This document shows, one piece after another, positions 38,366 through 47,140 of a stretch of 64,000 bases of DNA. Each line of letters begins with the position of its first letter. Position 1 is the first letter of the stretch. Under the pieces are notes generated by a model. The model ran no database searches. It had not been told where the DNA came from and saw only the letters and a list, made by a program, of their open reading frames with translations. The position numbers were made by a program, and so were the translations under genes. The DNA lies in NCBI RefSeq assembly GCF_000175195.1, contig NZ_ACQL01000097.1, positions 1 to 64,000 on the forward strand. The letters are read 5' to 3'. Origin of the DNA: Actinobacillus minor NM305. GTDB lineage: Bacteria; Pseudomonadota; Gammaproteobacteria; Enterobacterales; Pasteurellaceae.

Positions 38366-41300
38366 TTATCTTGCCAAAATAATATGCTCAATTTCTGTTT
38401 TAATCTTTTCTCGCAAATAACCTTTCAATTTTAACGGATTGGGATTGTCGTTTGGTTTTTCTTGCACAAATTGTGCTGTAACCAACGTTTGATCTGCGGT
38501 TTTGATCAAATTATCTAACAAACCAAAATCTTTCCAGTCATCTTTACCCAAAACGTGATGTGCTTGTAATTTCTGGAAACTTGTCCGATCTAAACCGAAA
38601 AGAGCAATAAAATCGCTAACCGTAGATTGTTCTGCATTGGCTCGATATTGATCTAATAAAACCTCAAAATTATCGACTTGCTTGATTTTACCTGATTTCA
38701 CATCGGCTAAAATACGCTCTGCGTGCAAGCGGTCGTTTTCTCTTAATTGATTGAAAAGCGGCAAAATATGGGCTTCTAAGGCTTGAGCTTGCTCTGCTTG
38801 TTCCGTAGCTTGAGCTTGAGCTAAATCATTCAATAATTTCATTAAATAGGTTTTATCAATCACCAGCGTATCGCCCGAAACCAACATCGGATCAATGTCG
38901 AATTTCGGTTTTTTCGCACTCGGATCACGGTTTGCCTTATCCAAATCCGCATAGCGTGCTTGCAACTCGTGATATTGGGCTTCACTAAAAGCCAATTTTT
39001 GTGCTTCTTCTACTTTATCCCAACTCACACCTTGCTGACGTAACGCAATCATTGTTTTTTCCAATTCATTGAAAAACTTCGCAAACTGTTTTTGTGCTTC
39101 TTCATCTTTCGGTAATTTGGAAAAATCAGACAAAATCTCACCGCTTGTTAAATCCGTTTTTTCAGGGAAAAGGCGACAAATATCGGCAAAAGTGCGGTTA
39201 ATTTTGACTAAGTTTTCTTCTTTGCTTGGCACGAAAAATGCCCCAGCCTCTTTTTTATTGGAATAGAGTTTAAACGCCGTTTCAATATTTTTTTCCATTC
39301 GAATTGGCGTACGGAAATATTCGATAATCCCTTGCGGTTTATCGTTATTTAAAATACGGTTTGTGCGAGAAAATGCCTGAATTAAATTCGCATAGTCAAG
39401 GGTTTTATCTAAATATAAGGTATTCACATAAGGGGCATCAAAACCTGTTAATAACTGCCACACCACAATCACTAAATCTAATTGTTTTTCAGGCTCTTCG
39501 GTGGTGATTTTTTTATATTCTTCACGGCGAGCCAAACGGTTCATTAAATCTTCTTTATATTGTGGCACGGTATCCAAGCCAAAATGCGTGCCAAATTGTT
39601 GATTATAATGAATAATCGCCTGTTCTAATTCTGTCGTATCTTCAAAACTGCCTTCGTCATAATCGCCATTCGGATCGTAAATCACCGCAATTTTTAACCC
39701 CAAATGATTTTGTTTTAAAGCATTAAAATAACAGTTTGCCGAACGAATATCATTGACGGCTAACATTGCCGAAAATTTACGGTTATAAGAATTTTGCAAC
39801 CAAGTCTCTAAAATATGTTTAGCAACCTGCTCGACCCACTCTGGTTTATCATAAAAAGATTTGGATAACTCTTGCTCAATCTCTAAATCAGACACTTTTT
39901 TCGGATCAAGCCAATCACGATACACTTCGCCATAGCTATCATCCTTCCAAAGAGCAACCTCATTTCGTAATTTCTTTTTCGGAATAGGGAAATTTTGACG
40001 GACTTCAAACCCCAACACGTTTTTATCTAAAATCCCGTCTGCAACAGAATAAATATGCAAAGGATTGCCGAATAAATCTGCGGTTTTGGTGTTAGCTTGT
40101 TCATCAAGTAAAATCGGTGTGCCGGTAAACCCAAACCAAACCGCTGTCGGATAATGCTGACGAATACGCATCAACATTTCGCCCGATGTCGAGCGGTGTG
40201 CCTCATCGACAATAAAAACAATGTTAGTTTTAGCTAGCTTTTGTTGCTTACCCAGTTTCGCTACGTTATCCATTTTCTGAATACTGGTCACGATTAAACG
40301 CTGTTTTGGATCTAAAAGTGCGGTCAATAATTTATGTGAATTTTTCGTGGCGGTTACATCGTCTTCATCATCAACAAAACCGCTATATTCATTGACAGTC
40401 TGTTTCACTAATTCATTACGATCTGCCAAAAAGACTACTTTATCCACCTGCTTTAATTCGCTAGCAAGTTGAGCTGTTTTAAACGAAGTCATCGTTTTGC
40501 CCGAGCCTGTGGTATGCCAAATATAACCGCCTAAGAAATCCTGCTCTGAACCGTTAAATTGACATTTCTGCAAACGGGATAAAATCTGCTCTACTGCATA
40601 AATTTGGTAAGAACGCAACACCTTTAATACGCCTTTTGGCTTATCGGCAATGGTATAAAGCGACATCAATTTATGCCCCATCGGCACCCTTAAAGCGTGT
40701 TTAATGAATTGGCTACTTTCATCAATTCTTTTATTATCGAAATCCGCCCAACCAAAACAAAACGTAGGGTTAAAACTACGATGATCCGTTGGTCTGGCAA
40801 AATAACGCGACTCATCGCCATTTAAAATGCCAAAGATTTGCACCAAAGAATAAAAATTACCAAAATCCCCATTTGCCATATAATCCCGAATTTGCCAATA
40901 AGCATTAGATAAGCTTACCCCTTCACGCTTTAACTCTAAATGAATAACGGGAATACCTGAAATCAGTAGCGTAACATCAAAACGGTGATCTCGCCCTGTC
41001 GCTCGATTTTTCTTACGGGTAATTTGATTAACCACTTCATAGCTATTTTTACCGCCTGCCACATCATGCGACCAAAAGCACTCCAAAATAATATCGTTCT
41101 TAACCCCATTTAACACCCGAGAAATCATTACTTGCCCCGTAGAAAGAAAACGGGCTGCCTCAAGCGGTGAATTTATCGCAAAAATTTGCGATTTAATTTG
41201 CTCAAACTCGTCATCAGTTAATGGCTGGTCTTTTAATCGCTCAATATTGCGTTGATATAAAATATCACGCCAATGAGCAAGCAAAGTCTCTTCGGTGGTA

Positions 41301-41392
41301 TGACTTAAATCAGGGCGATAGCGCCAACCATTATCTTCAAGGGAACGGATAACTGACTGTTCAAAGGCTAATTCTGAGGTGGATTTTGGCAT
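38366..41392 (-). CDS. hsdR: type I restriction enzyme subunit R (HsdR)
   Basis: Motor and nuclease subunit of a type I restriction-modification complex (R2M2S). The 1008-residue protein has the N-terminal PD-(D/E)xK nuclease site with Asp139 and the ELK triad at 153-155 (HRFDVTLLISG... HLELKREG), a superfamily-2 translocase with Walker A TTGSGKT (294-300) and DEAH (396-399), and the helicase C-terminal motif QAFSRTNRIL. TAAGGAAAT precedes the ATG. The gene is separated from hsdM-hsdS by a toxin-antitoxin remnant and the second hsdS, so it is probably transcribed apart from them. Confidence 0.96.
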   Translation of the reverse strand: MPKSTSELAFEQSVIRSLEDNGWRYRPDLSHTTEETLLAHWRDILYQRNIERLKDQPLTDDEFEQIKSQIFAINSPLEAARFLSTGQVMISRVLNGVKNDIILECFWSHDVAGGKNSYEVVNQITRKKNRATGRDHRFDVTLLISGIPVIHLELKREGVSLSNAYWQIRDYMANGDFGNFYSLVQIFGILNGDESRYFARPTDHRSFNPTFCFGWADFDNKRIDESSQFIKHALRVPMGHKLMSLYTIADKPKGVLKVLRSYQIYAVEQILSRLQKCQFNGSEQDFLGGYIWHTTGSGKTMTSFKTAQLASELKQVDKVVFLADRNELVKQTVNEYSGFVDDEDDVTATKNSHKLLTALLDPKQRLIVTSIQKMDNVAKLGKQQKLAKTNIVFIVDEAHRSTSGEMLMRIRQHYPTAVWFGFTGTPILLDEQANTKTADLFGNPLHIYSVADGILDKNVLGFEVRQNFPIPKKKLRNEVALWKDDSYGEVYRDWLDPKKVSDLEIEQELSKSFYDKPEWVEQVAKHILETWLQNSYNRKFSAMLAVNDIRSANCYFNALKQNHLGLKIAVIYDPNGDYDEGSFEDTTELEQAIIHYNQQFGTHFGLDTVPQYKEDLMNRLARREEYKKITTEEPEKQLDLVIVVWQLLTGFDAPYVNTLYLDKTLDYANLIQAFSRTNRILNNDKPQGIIEYFRTPIRMEKNIETAFKLYSNKKEAGAFFVPSKEENLVKINRTFADICRLFPEKTDLTSGEILSDFSKLPKDEEAQKQFAKFFNELEKTMIALRQQGVSWDKVEEAQKLAFSEAQYHELQARYADLDKANRDPSAKKPKFDIDPMLVSGDTLVIDKTYLMKLLNDLAQAQATEQAEQAQALEAHILPLFNQLRENDRLHAERILADVKSGKIKQVDNFEVLLDQYRANAEQSTVSDFIALFGLDRTSFQKLQAHHVLGKDDWKDFGLLDNLIKTADQTLVTAQFVQEKPNDNPNPLKLKGYLREKIKTEIEHIILAR

Positions 41393-41443
41393 AAAAATGA
41401 TTTCCTTAATTCTTATAGTCTCTCTTTGGCTTTATTATAGGCT

Positions 41444-41506
41444 TCAAGCCGTTCTCTTTTTCCATTCCTTTAACGCTCTCGGATCAAATTCCAATTCATA
41501 ACTCAT
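41444..41506 (-). pseudogene. RelE-type toxin truncated after 20 codons
   Basis: Starting with an ATG that overlaps the antitoxin gene by 11 bp, the frame reads MSYELEFDPRALKEWKKRTA then TGA. MxYxLxFDPRALKEWKKL is the conserved N-terminus of RelE-family mRNA interferases; the rest of the toxin (about 70 residues with catalytic basic residues) is absent before hsdR. The overlap is the normal relBE arrangement, so this was once a functional pair. Confidence 0.8.
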
Positions 41507-41738
41507 CGAACGTTACCTTAATTCCTTTTTGTGGATTAGCTAAACGATAACGAACGGTTTCAAGTAACTCATTTTCTTCAGTTGTAATAACCGCTTGTTT
41601 TATAGGTAAGCAATGATTTTGGCTAATATATTGAAAGTAAAGGCGTATTGCTTCGCTAGGAGAAATGTTAAGCTGTTCTAGAACAGCATAGGTTTGCTGT
41701 TTTAAATTTTCATCTAATCGCACGTTTAATGTTGCCAT
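41496..41738 (-). CDS. RelB/DinJ-family antitoxin without functional toxin
   Basis: 80-residue ribbon-helix-helix protein. The N-terminal MATLNVRLDENLKQQTYAVL is a typical RHH strand and helix, followed by LNISPSEAIRLYFQYI; the C-terminal tail TVRYRLANPQKGIKVTFDEL is the toxin-wrapping segment of DinJ/RelB antitoxins. AAGGGGG precedes the ATG, and a partly palindromic AT-rich stretch at about 41752-41776 could be its operator. The cognate RelE-like toxin is reduced to 20 codons. It may be a neutral leftover or still bind other RelE toxins. Confidence 0.85.
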   Translation of the reverse strand: MATLNVRLDENLKQQTYAVLEQLNISPSEAIRLYFQYISQNHCLPIKQAVITTEENELLETVRYRLANPQKGIKVTFDEL

Positions 41739-41812
41739 AAAGCCCCCTTTTGTAATGCAAAACGTAATACATTATAAATAAGTCCAAGATAACTGCAAGT
41801 TCTTCTATTAGC

Positions 41813-42982
41813 TTATTTCACAAACATTTTTTCTAAACAAGCGGCTTTAATTTGTTGATATTTTGCTAATTCTTTCTGATGAAGAGCGATAGTTTCATCA
41901 AGCTGTTTAAAGAAGTTGCCGATGGTGGTTTGTTCTTCTTTGCTCTTTGGTATTATTACATTTAAATTTTCTACATCTTTGCCATTAAAAGATGGTAATG
42001 CTCCAACTTGAGATAATTGAGGTAAATATATAGTATCAAATAAAGTTTTACAGAAATAATAGTCCCATTGTTCATTTAAAATATAAGCCATTGTATTATT
42101 ATCAATAAGAAAAGAGTTTAAAACCAGTCTCTTACGATCTAATAATAATGCAGCTCCGACTTTAGCAAATATAATTGCTGGAATGCTATTTATCACTTTC
42201 CATCTATTCTTTAAGATCTGTTCTTCTGATACATAATTATTAGAAGTAACCATAATTAACTCATTTCCTATCAAAGTCATATCAGACACTTTATAGAATG
42301 GAATACCTTTTTTTCTTCCTTGTTCACGTTCAGGAAAACCTATTCCTGATTGGCAATAGCCTACCTCCCCCAACTTTCGCTGTTCCCAAGCGTTTTTATT
42401 TTCATTTTGAATTTGTATGTATTTTGTACTAAAAATATTTTCTAAGTACGCTGTTTTTAAATTCTGAAATTTAATGCAATTACGCCGATGAAGAGCGATA
42501 GTTTCATCAAGCTGTTTAAAGAAGTTACCGATGGCGGTTTGTTCTTCTATTTTAGGACACAAAAAGTTAAAATTTCTCAAAGTATCTAAACTAAGGAACT
42601 TTTGAGTGTTCCCAGTATTTTTCTGAAAAATATAATTGTTAAAAGTCGAGCTCTTCAAAAGCTGTACTAAAAATATATTCTTTAGTTCCTCTTTCTCTTT
42701 TATTAAACCAACATTTTTTATAGCATAGCCGCTCTTATCAACTAAAATAGGATTACCAATTGTCCCTATTAACCCTAATAATATATCTCCCTCATCAACT
42801 TTGGAACGTTTATTGATTTCATTAAAATCACAAAGGGAAATAAAAGATACATCTGATAAATCTAATCCATATTCTGTTAGATTCTTAGATGTAACAAGAG
42901 GATATCCTGTTTCATAGTAATTTGGTGAGCTATGAGTACCATCTCTCACATCAGCTGCATCCCCCAACTTTCGCTGTTCCCA
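41813..42982 (-). pseudogene. hsdS: silent second hsdS cassette (specificity subunit lacking a start)
   Basis: The frame encodes two target-recognition domains and both conserved spacer helices of a type I specificity subunit, but it begins exactly at the repeat WEQRKLGD with no ATG upstream; the frame is closed by TGA about 30 codons earlier and only a TTG at 42967 without a ribosome site is available. A hairpin terminator separates it from the complete hsdS. Domains: repeat A, TRD3 (DVRDGTHSSPNYY...), repeat B (GNFFKQLDETIALH), repeat A, TRD4 (CQSGIGFPEREQG...), repeat B. It has no internal stops, so it is preserved, as expected of a donor for recombination. Confidence 0.75.
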
Positions 42983-44329
42983 AAAGTAAGTCTTGTGCTT
43001 TAATCTTATAAATTTTATTCAAGTAAAATCATATACTTACAAAAATAACAAAATGACTACATCCCTAAAAACTGCACTTTCGCTTTAGAAAAATAATTGT
43101 TTTAAATTAAAAAAGAAAAGAGCGGTTAAATTTGTTTTATTTTTTGCAAAATAAGAGAGAAATTTAACCGCTTTTGAGATATATGCTTTACATAAAAATA
43201 TTAAATAAACATCTTTTCTAGGTATGCTTGTTTAATTTTTTTATATTTTTCAACTTCTCGTTGATGAAGAGCGATAGTGTCGTCCAGCTGTTTAAAGAAG
43301 TTGCCAATTTTCTGTTGTTCTTCTGAGCTTGGAAGAAAAATATCAATTTTTTCAATCTCACTTTTATTTATTTTCTTAGGAAAAGCAATATGTAGTGTAC
43401 GTTTCCATATATCGCTTTGAACGCTAGATGATGATATTGCTGTAGCGAGAAAAAATGAATGTATTCCCTTTGGCTTTAATAAAGCCAAGCTAACGTAATA
43501 AGCAACTTTATGATCTGAAAGAACAACATTGGCTGTACCTACATCCCCAATTCTTGTCATTAATACATCACCTTTTCTAGGAAAATTCTTAAACTCCTTT
43601 TTAAAATCAACTTCTGAAATAAATTTATTAGAAGATAATGTTTTTATATCTTCAACGCTTAGAAACATTACACCTTTATCTGTGTATTTAGGTGTCTGGT
43701 GAGTACCATCAAAAATATCAACAACTTCCCCCAACTTTCGCTGTTCCCAAGCGTCCGTAAAATTAGGAAATCTTAGCTCTGGGAATTGCTCATTTTCCTT
43801 TGGAAACATTTTTTCAAGGTATGAAATCTTTAACTTTTGGTACTTTTCTAGCGCTCTTTGATGAAGAGCGATAGTGTCATCAAGCTGTTTAAAGAAGTTA
43901 CCGATGGCGGTTTGTTCTTTTTGTTCTTTTGGGATAGAAATCAGAGTCTTTTTAATATCGTTAGAATTTATTGCATCAAATGTTGAACCAGTACTTAAAG
44001 CATTCCAATATCCATCAATTTTCATTTTACTTAGAATTTGGTAGATAAATTCATTTCCTTTGATTGCACAAACACCCCGTCCTAGAACGACATCATAATC
44101 AGTTTTAGCCATATCGCCAACAGGAGCTCTAACACTCATAATCAGATCATTTTTCTTTCCAATTTTAGTTATTTGTGTAGTCCATATTCTTGGAAAAACT
44201 TTCCCGTTTTTTATATCAGCATTTCCTTGTACAAGGATATGATCTTTCGGATTATTAGTATAATTTCCTGAATTTGGAGATTGTCCCATAACAATTTCAG
44301 CTATCTCCCCCAACTTTCGCTGTTCCCAA
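41879..44329 (-). repeat. alternating A and B repeats bracketing four hsdS target-recognition domains
   Basis: Repeat A (plus-strand core CCCCCAACTTTCGCTGTTCC, 23 bp identical) occurs at 44307-44329, 43728-43750, 42961-42983 and 42367-42389, each coding WEQRKLG. Repeat B (core GATGAAGAGCGATAGT, coding GNFFKQLDxTIALH, about 50 bp with few changes) occurs at about 43861-43915, 43263-43307, 42487-42540 and 41879-41935. The order A-TRD-B is repeated four times in the same orientation. Identical blocks allow exchange of TRDs by homologous or site-specific recombination. Confidence 0.92.
43110..43172 (-). terminator. terminator between the complete hsdS and the silent cassette
   Basis: AGCGGTTAAATTT (43121-43133) and AAATTTAACCGCT (43160-43172) form a 13-bp inverted repeat of uptake-sequence type, followed on the minus strand by a T-rich tract. 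It should stop hsdM-hsdS transcripts before the second hsdS. Confidence 0.65.
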
Positions 44330-44385
44330 TCATCAGTGAACCCTGCAAAGCGGATTTCTGGTACACATTTTTTTTGCTCTTTCAT
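43201..44385 (-). CDS. hsdS: type I restriction enzyme specificity subunit (HsdS), expressed copy
   Basis: Determines the split DNA target of the HsdM and HsdR complex. The ATG at 44385 lies 5 bp after the hsdM stop with GGGG upstream, indicating translational coupling. The 394-residue protein shows N-terminal IRFAGFTDDWEQRKLGE, TRD1 (GQSPNSGNYTNNPKD...), central conserved helix GNFFKQLDDTIALHQ, second WEQRKLGE, TRD2 (FDGTHQTPKYTDKG...), and C-terminal helix GNFFKQLDDTIALHQ. The two halves are joined by the A and B repeats shared with the silent copy. The TRD sequences differ strongly from those of the silent cassette. Confidence 0.93.
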   Translation of the reverse strand: MKEQKKCVPEIRFAGFTDDWEQRKLGEIAEIVMGQSPNSGNYTNNPKDHILVQGNADIKNGKVFPRIWTTQITKIGKKNDLIMSVRAPVGDMAKTDYDVVLGRGVCAIKGNEFIYQILSKMKIDGYWNALSTGSTFDAINSNDIKKTLISIPKEQKEQTAIGNFFKQLDDTIALHQRALEKYQKLKISYLEKMFPKENEQFPELRFPNFTDAWEQRKLGEVVDIFDGTHQTPKYTDKGVMFLSVEDIKTLSSNKFISEVDFKKEFKNFPRKGDVLMTRIGDVGTANVVLSDHKVAYYVSLALLKPKGIHSFFLATAISSSSVQSDIWKRTLHIAFPKKINKSEIEKIDIFLPSSEEQQKIGNFFKQLDDTIALHQREVEKYKKIKQAYLEKMFI

Positions 44386-44390
44386 CGTGT

Positions 44391-46913
44391 TTACCCCAAC
44401 AATTTCGCCATTGCCCAAAAAGCCTCTTCCGCTTGTTTGCGTTGTGCTTGAATTTCGTCCAAAGTTTCTTTGTAACGTTCATCTAAGGCTTTAATCTGAT
44501 TTGCTACATTTCTTGAATAGGAATGGGCAATATTTTCCAGCTCGACAATCAGCGCATTTAGCCATTTTTGTTCTAATAACTGGCGAATATCTTGCAACGT
44601 TAATTGTACAAATTGGGCTTCCACTTTTTCATCAAAACGTGGCTCTTCTCGTTTAAGTTGCTCTTTGGCTTGTTTCACACCTTGTGAAAGGGCTTGAATT
44701 TGTTGCAAGCGGTCAAATTTTTCCGATAATTCGCTTTCAGTCCATTCTAAAGCCGATTGTTCCGCCCAATCTTTTAGAGCAGAAATCGCTTTTTGTGCAT
44801 TGCTTTTTGCCGTTTTCACGATATTTTCAAGTTGCGCAATATCATCTTCGTTTTCAATACCGCCGGTTAATTCCGTTTGATGTTCTGTTAAGGTTTCTTC
44901 ATCATTGCTAATTTGCTGTTTTATTTCATCTAAGGCATTTTTTTCTGTTGCGAAGAAATAATCAGCAATCAATGCTTTAGAGAAAATAGCGCCTGTTTTG
45001 CCGTCTTCTACCTCTTCTTTACCTTTGGTAACAAGATTTGGTACTAAAGTGCGGGCATATTCAAAGCCGTTTTCAGCAAAAGCGGTTAAATCGTTGTTGA
45101 TTTGTGTATCCCAATTATCGACAAAAAGTTGATAGGCTTCGTAAGGGTCAGTAAAGCTAGATGTTTCAAATTGTTGGAAAAGTGCGTTTTCCAATTTGTC
45201 AAAAATCGGTAAAATTTCACCGCTTGCAACAGGATTTTCGCCTAGCAGTTGTGCTACAACGTTCTGTTTCCATTGCTCAATGCCTCGATGCGTTTTTGCA
45301 ATAAAGGCTTGATAATCACTATCTTGCTCAATGGTATTAAAAATCTCTTCTGCCTTAATGTTTAAGGTTGAAAAGCCTGTGCGTAATGGGCTAAATAAGG
45401 TTTTTCTTAAGGTAGGGAATGCCTGCCAGAAGTCACTAAATTGATCAATATCTTCATCGGGAATACCGCCATTAAGATGAGCATCAATATTTTGACTTTC
45501 GTTTTTTGATACTGGGGTAATGTAGCGTGGAATGTTTAAATTAAACTGATTACTTTCAATTTCAGTGAGATCTGCTAAATGACTAAAACCAGCTCGTACC
45601 TCACGTTTTCGATAAACATCAAGGATTTTCTTAATATCTCGCTCACGCAATACATTGCTGTTCTTCTCTTTTCTGAACCCTTGAGAGGCATCAATAAACA
45701 GCACGTTATTATGTTTTGGCTGTTTGCGTAAAATCATTACGATTGTTGGAATACCTGTGTTAGTAAAAATACCCGCTGGCAAGCCAATAATGGCATCAAT
45801 TTGACGGCGTTGTAATAATTTTGTACGGATTTTTTCTTCTTCATTACCACGGAAAAGTACGCCGTGCGGTAATACAATCGCCATAATGCCATCAGATTTT
45901 AAGTGATAGAGTGAATGAAGTAAGAAAGCATAATCTGCTTTAGTGGCTGGGGCTGTGCCGTATTCTTTAAAACGAACATCTTTATCCGCTCGTTCAGTAT
46001 CCCATTTTGCAGAGTATGGCGGATTTGCGACCACACAATCCACAAAAAGAGGGGTATCTTCGCCATTGATTTCGCCATAAGGCCAGTCGCTTTTTAGTGT
46101 GTCGGCATTACGCAAAATCATATTGGCTGGTTTCACACCTCGCATTAACAGGTTCATTCGAGCAATGTTGTAGGTAGTGTTGTTTTCTTCTTGCCCGAAA
46201 AACTGGATATTATCACGATGTTCATTGCGATTAACCGCTTCGCTTACGGTCAATAAAAGCGAGCCAGAACCGGCCGTAGGATCGTAAACAGCACATTGTT
46301 CTTTTTGACGTAATTCATCTGCCACAATTTCCGCCATAATGCGAGAAACTTGGTGAGGCGTGTAGAACTCGCCTGCTTTTTTACCTGATGCCATTGCAAA
46401 TTGGGCAATCAAATACTCATAGATATAACCAAATACATCATATTCAGAGTTATCGGTAATTTTAATCCCGTTTAAAAGCTCAATTAATTTTTTAACCGCA
46501 CTTTCTTTGTCGCTCAAATTTTTCCCTAATTTTTCAGAGGTTAAATTGAGATCAGAAAATACGCCTTCAAAATCATCTTTTTGGCTGTCGTAGAGATTTT
46601 CATTAAAATGATTGATTGCGTCTGTAACGTGCGACAATTTCCATTTATTTTCGCTGATATTCACAATCCAAGTACGATATAAATCCTCTTGAGCAATAAA
46701 ATAACCTAAATCTTCTTTAATGGTTTCAATGCTATCGCTATCCAGCTCTTCAAAACTCACTTCATTTTGAACTAAATAATTTTCTTGATGTTCAGAGAGA
46801 AATTTATAGAAAAGAAAACCGAGAATGTAGTTTTTATATTCTGACGCGTCCATTTTGCCACGCAAATCATTTGCTGACGCCCAAAGTGTTGCTGCAAGTT
46901 GTTGTTTGTTCAT
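44391..46913 (-). CDS. hsdM: type I restriction-modification methyltransferase subunit (HsdM), long form
   Basis: N6-adenine methyltransferase that with HsdS methylates the host target. The 840-residue protein has an N-terminal HsdM helical domain (WASANDLRGKMDASEYKNYI...), SAM-binding motif I DPTAGSGSLLL (211-221) and catalytic NPPY (297-300). It is much longer than the usual 500-550 residues; the extra C-terminal region (about 520-840) is rich in Glu, Lys and Gln and predicted to be coiled coil (ERYKETLDEIQAQRKQAEEA at the end). First gene of hsdM-hsdS; a separate terminator isolates it from infB upstream. Confidence 0.95.
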   Translation of the reverse strand: MNKQQLAATLWASANDLRGKMDASEYKNYILGFLFYKFLSEHQENYLVQNEVSFEELDSDSIETIKEDLGYFIAQEDLYRTWIVNISENKWKLSHVTDAINHFNENLYDSQKDDFEGVFSDLNLTSEKLGKNLSDKESAVKKLIELLNGIKITDNSEYDVFGYIYEYLIAQFAMASGKKAGEFYTPHQVSRIMAEIVADELRQKEQCAVYDPTAGSGSLLLTVSEAVNRNEHRDNIQFFGQEENNTTYNIARMNLLMRGVKPANMILRNADTLKSDWPYGEINGEDTPLFVDCVVANPPYSAKWDTERADKDVRFKEYGTAPATKADYAFLLHSLYHLKSDGIMAIVLPHGVLFRGNEEEKIRTKLLQRRQIDAIIGLPAGIFTNTGIPTIVMILRKQPKHNNVLFIDASQGFRKEKNSNVLRERDIKKILDVYRKREVRAGFSHLADLTEIESNQFNLNIPRYITPVSKNESQNIDAHLNGGIPDEDIDQFSDFWQAFPTLRKTLFSPLRTGFSTLNIKAEEIFNTIEQDSDYQAFIAKTHRGIEQWKQNVVAQLLGENPVASGEILPIFDKLENALFQQFETSSFTDPYEAYQLFVDNWDTQINNDLTAFAENGFEYARTLVPNLVTKGKEEVEDGKTGAIFSKALIADYFFATEKNALDEIKQQISNDEETLTEHQTELTGGIENEDDIAQLENIVKTAKSNAQKAISALKDWAEQSALEWTESELSEKFDRLQQIQALSQGVKQAKEQLKREEPRFDEKVEAQFVQLTLQDIRQLLEQKWLNALIVELENIAHSYSRNVANQIKALDERYKETLDEIQAQRKQAEEAFWAMAKLLG

Positions 46914-47000
46914 TATATCGCCTAATTTGTCAAGTGGATTTAGGCGTTAGTGTATCAAAAGAAACTATCGCTCGACTACAGCGAAAGTGGATATTAGGTG

Positions 47001-47028
47001 TAAAAAATCCCAATATATTATTGGGATT
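47001..47028 (-). terminator. second terminator between infB and hsdM
   Basis: Perfect 10-bp stem AATCCCAATA/TATTGGGATT with a 3-nt loop (47006-47028). On the minus strand it is followed by a T6 tract. Confidence 0.75.
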
Positions 47029-47060
47029 GGTTATAAAACCCAATTTTTATTCGAAGAATA

Positions 47061-47098
47061 AAAAAAATAACGGCATAACGAGAAACCATTATGCCGTT
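47061..47098 (-). terminator. intrinsic terminator of the rimP-nusA-infB operon
   Basis: AACGGCATAA (47069-47078) pairs with TTATGCCGTT (47089-47098). On the minus strand a run of eight or more T follows. Lies about 45 bp after infB, so the operon ends before the accessory block. Confidence 0.88.
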
Positions 47099-47105
47099 AA
47101 ATTTG

Positions 47106-47129
47106 TAGGGGCAAATGACATTTGCCCTA
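47106..47129. repeat. TAGGGGC-type palindrome after infB
   Basis: TAGGGGCAAATG followed by its near-perfect complement ending TTTGCCCTA, between the infB stop and its terminator. A similar GC-rich palindrome with a CCCCTAC edge lies between sitA and sitB (56318-56345). Confidence 0.6.
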
Positions 47130-47140
47130 ATATCAATAGA

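Noticed and set aside
41813-44385. Invertible hsdS cassette as in streptococcal phasevarions
   Set aside because: Both hsdS copies and all A and B repeats are in the same orientation, so inversion between them is not possible in this arrangement; only deletion, duplication or conversion is.
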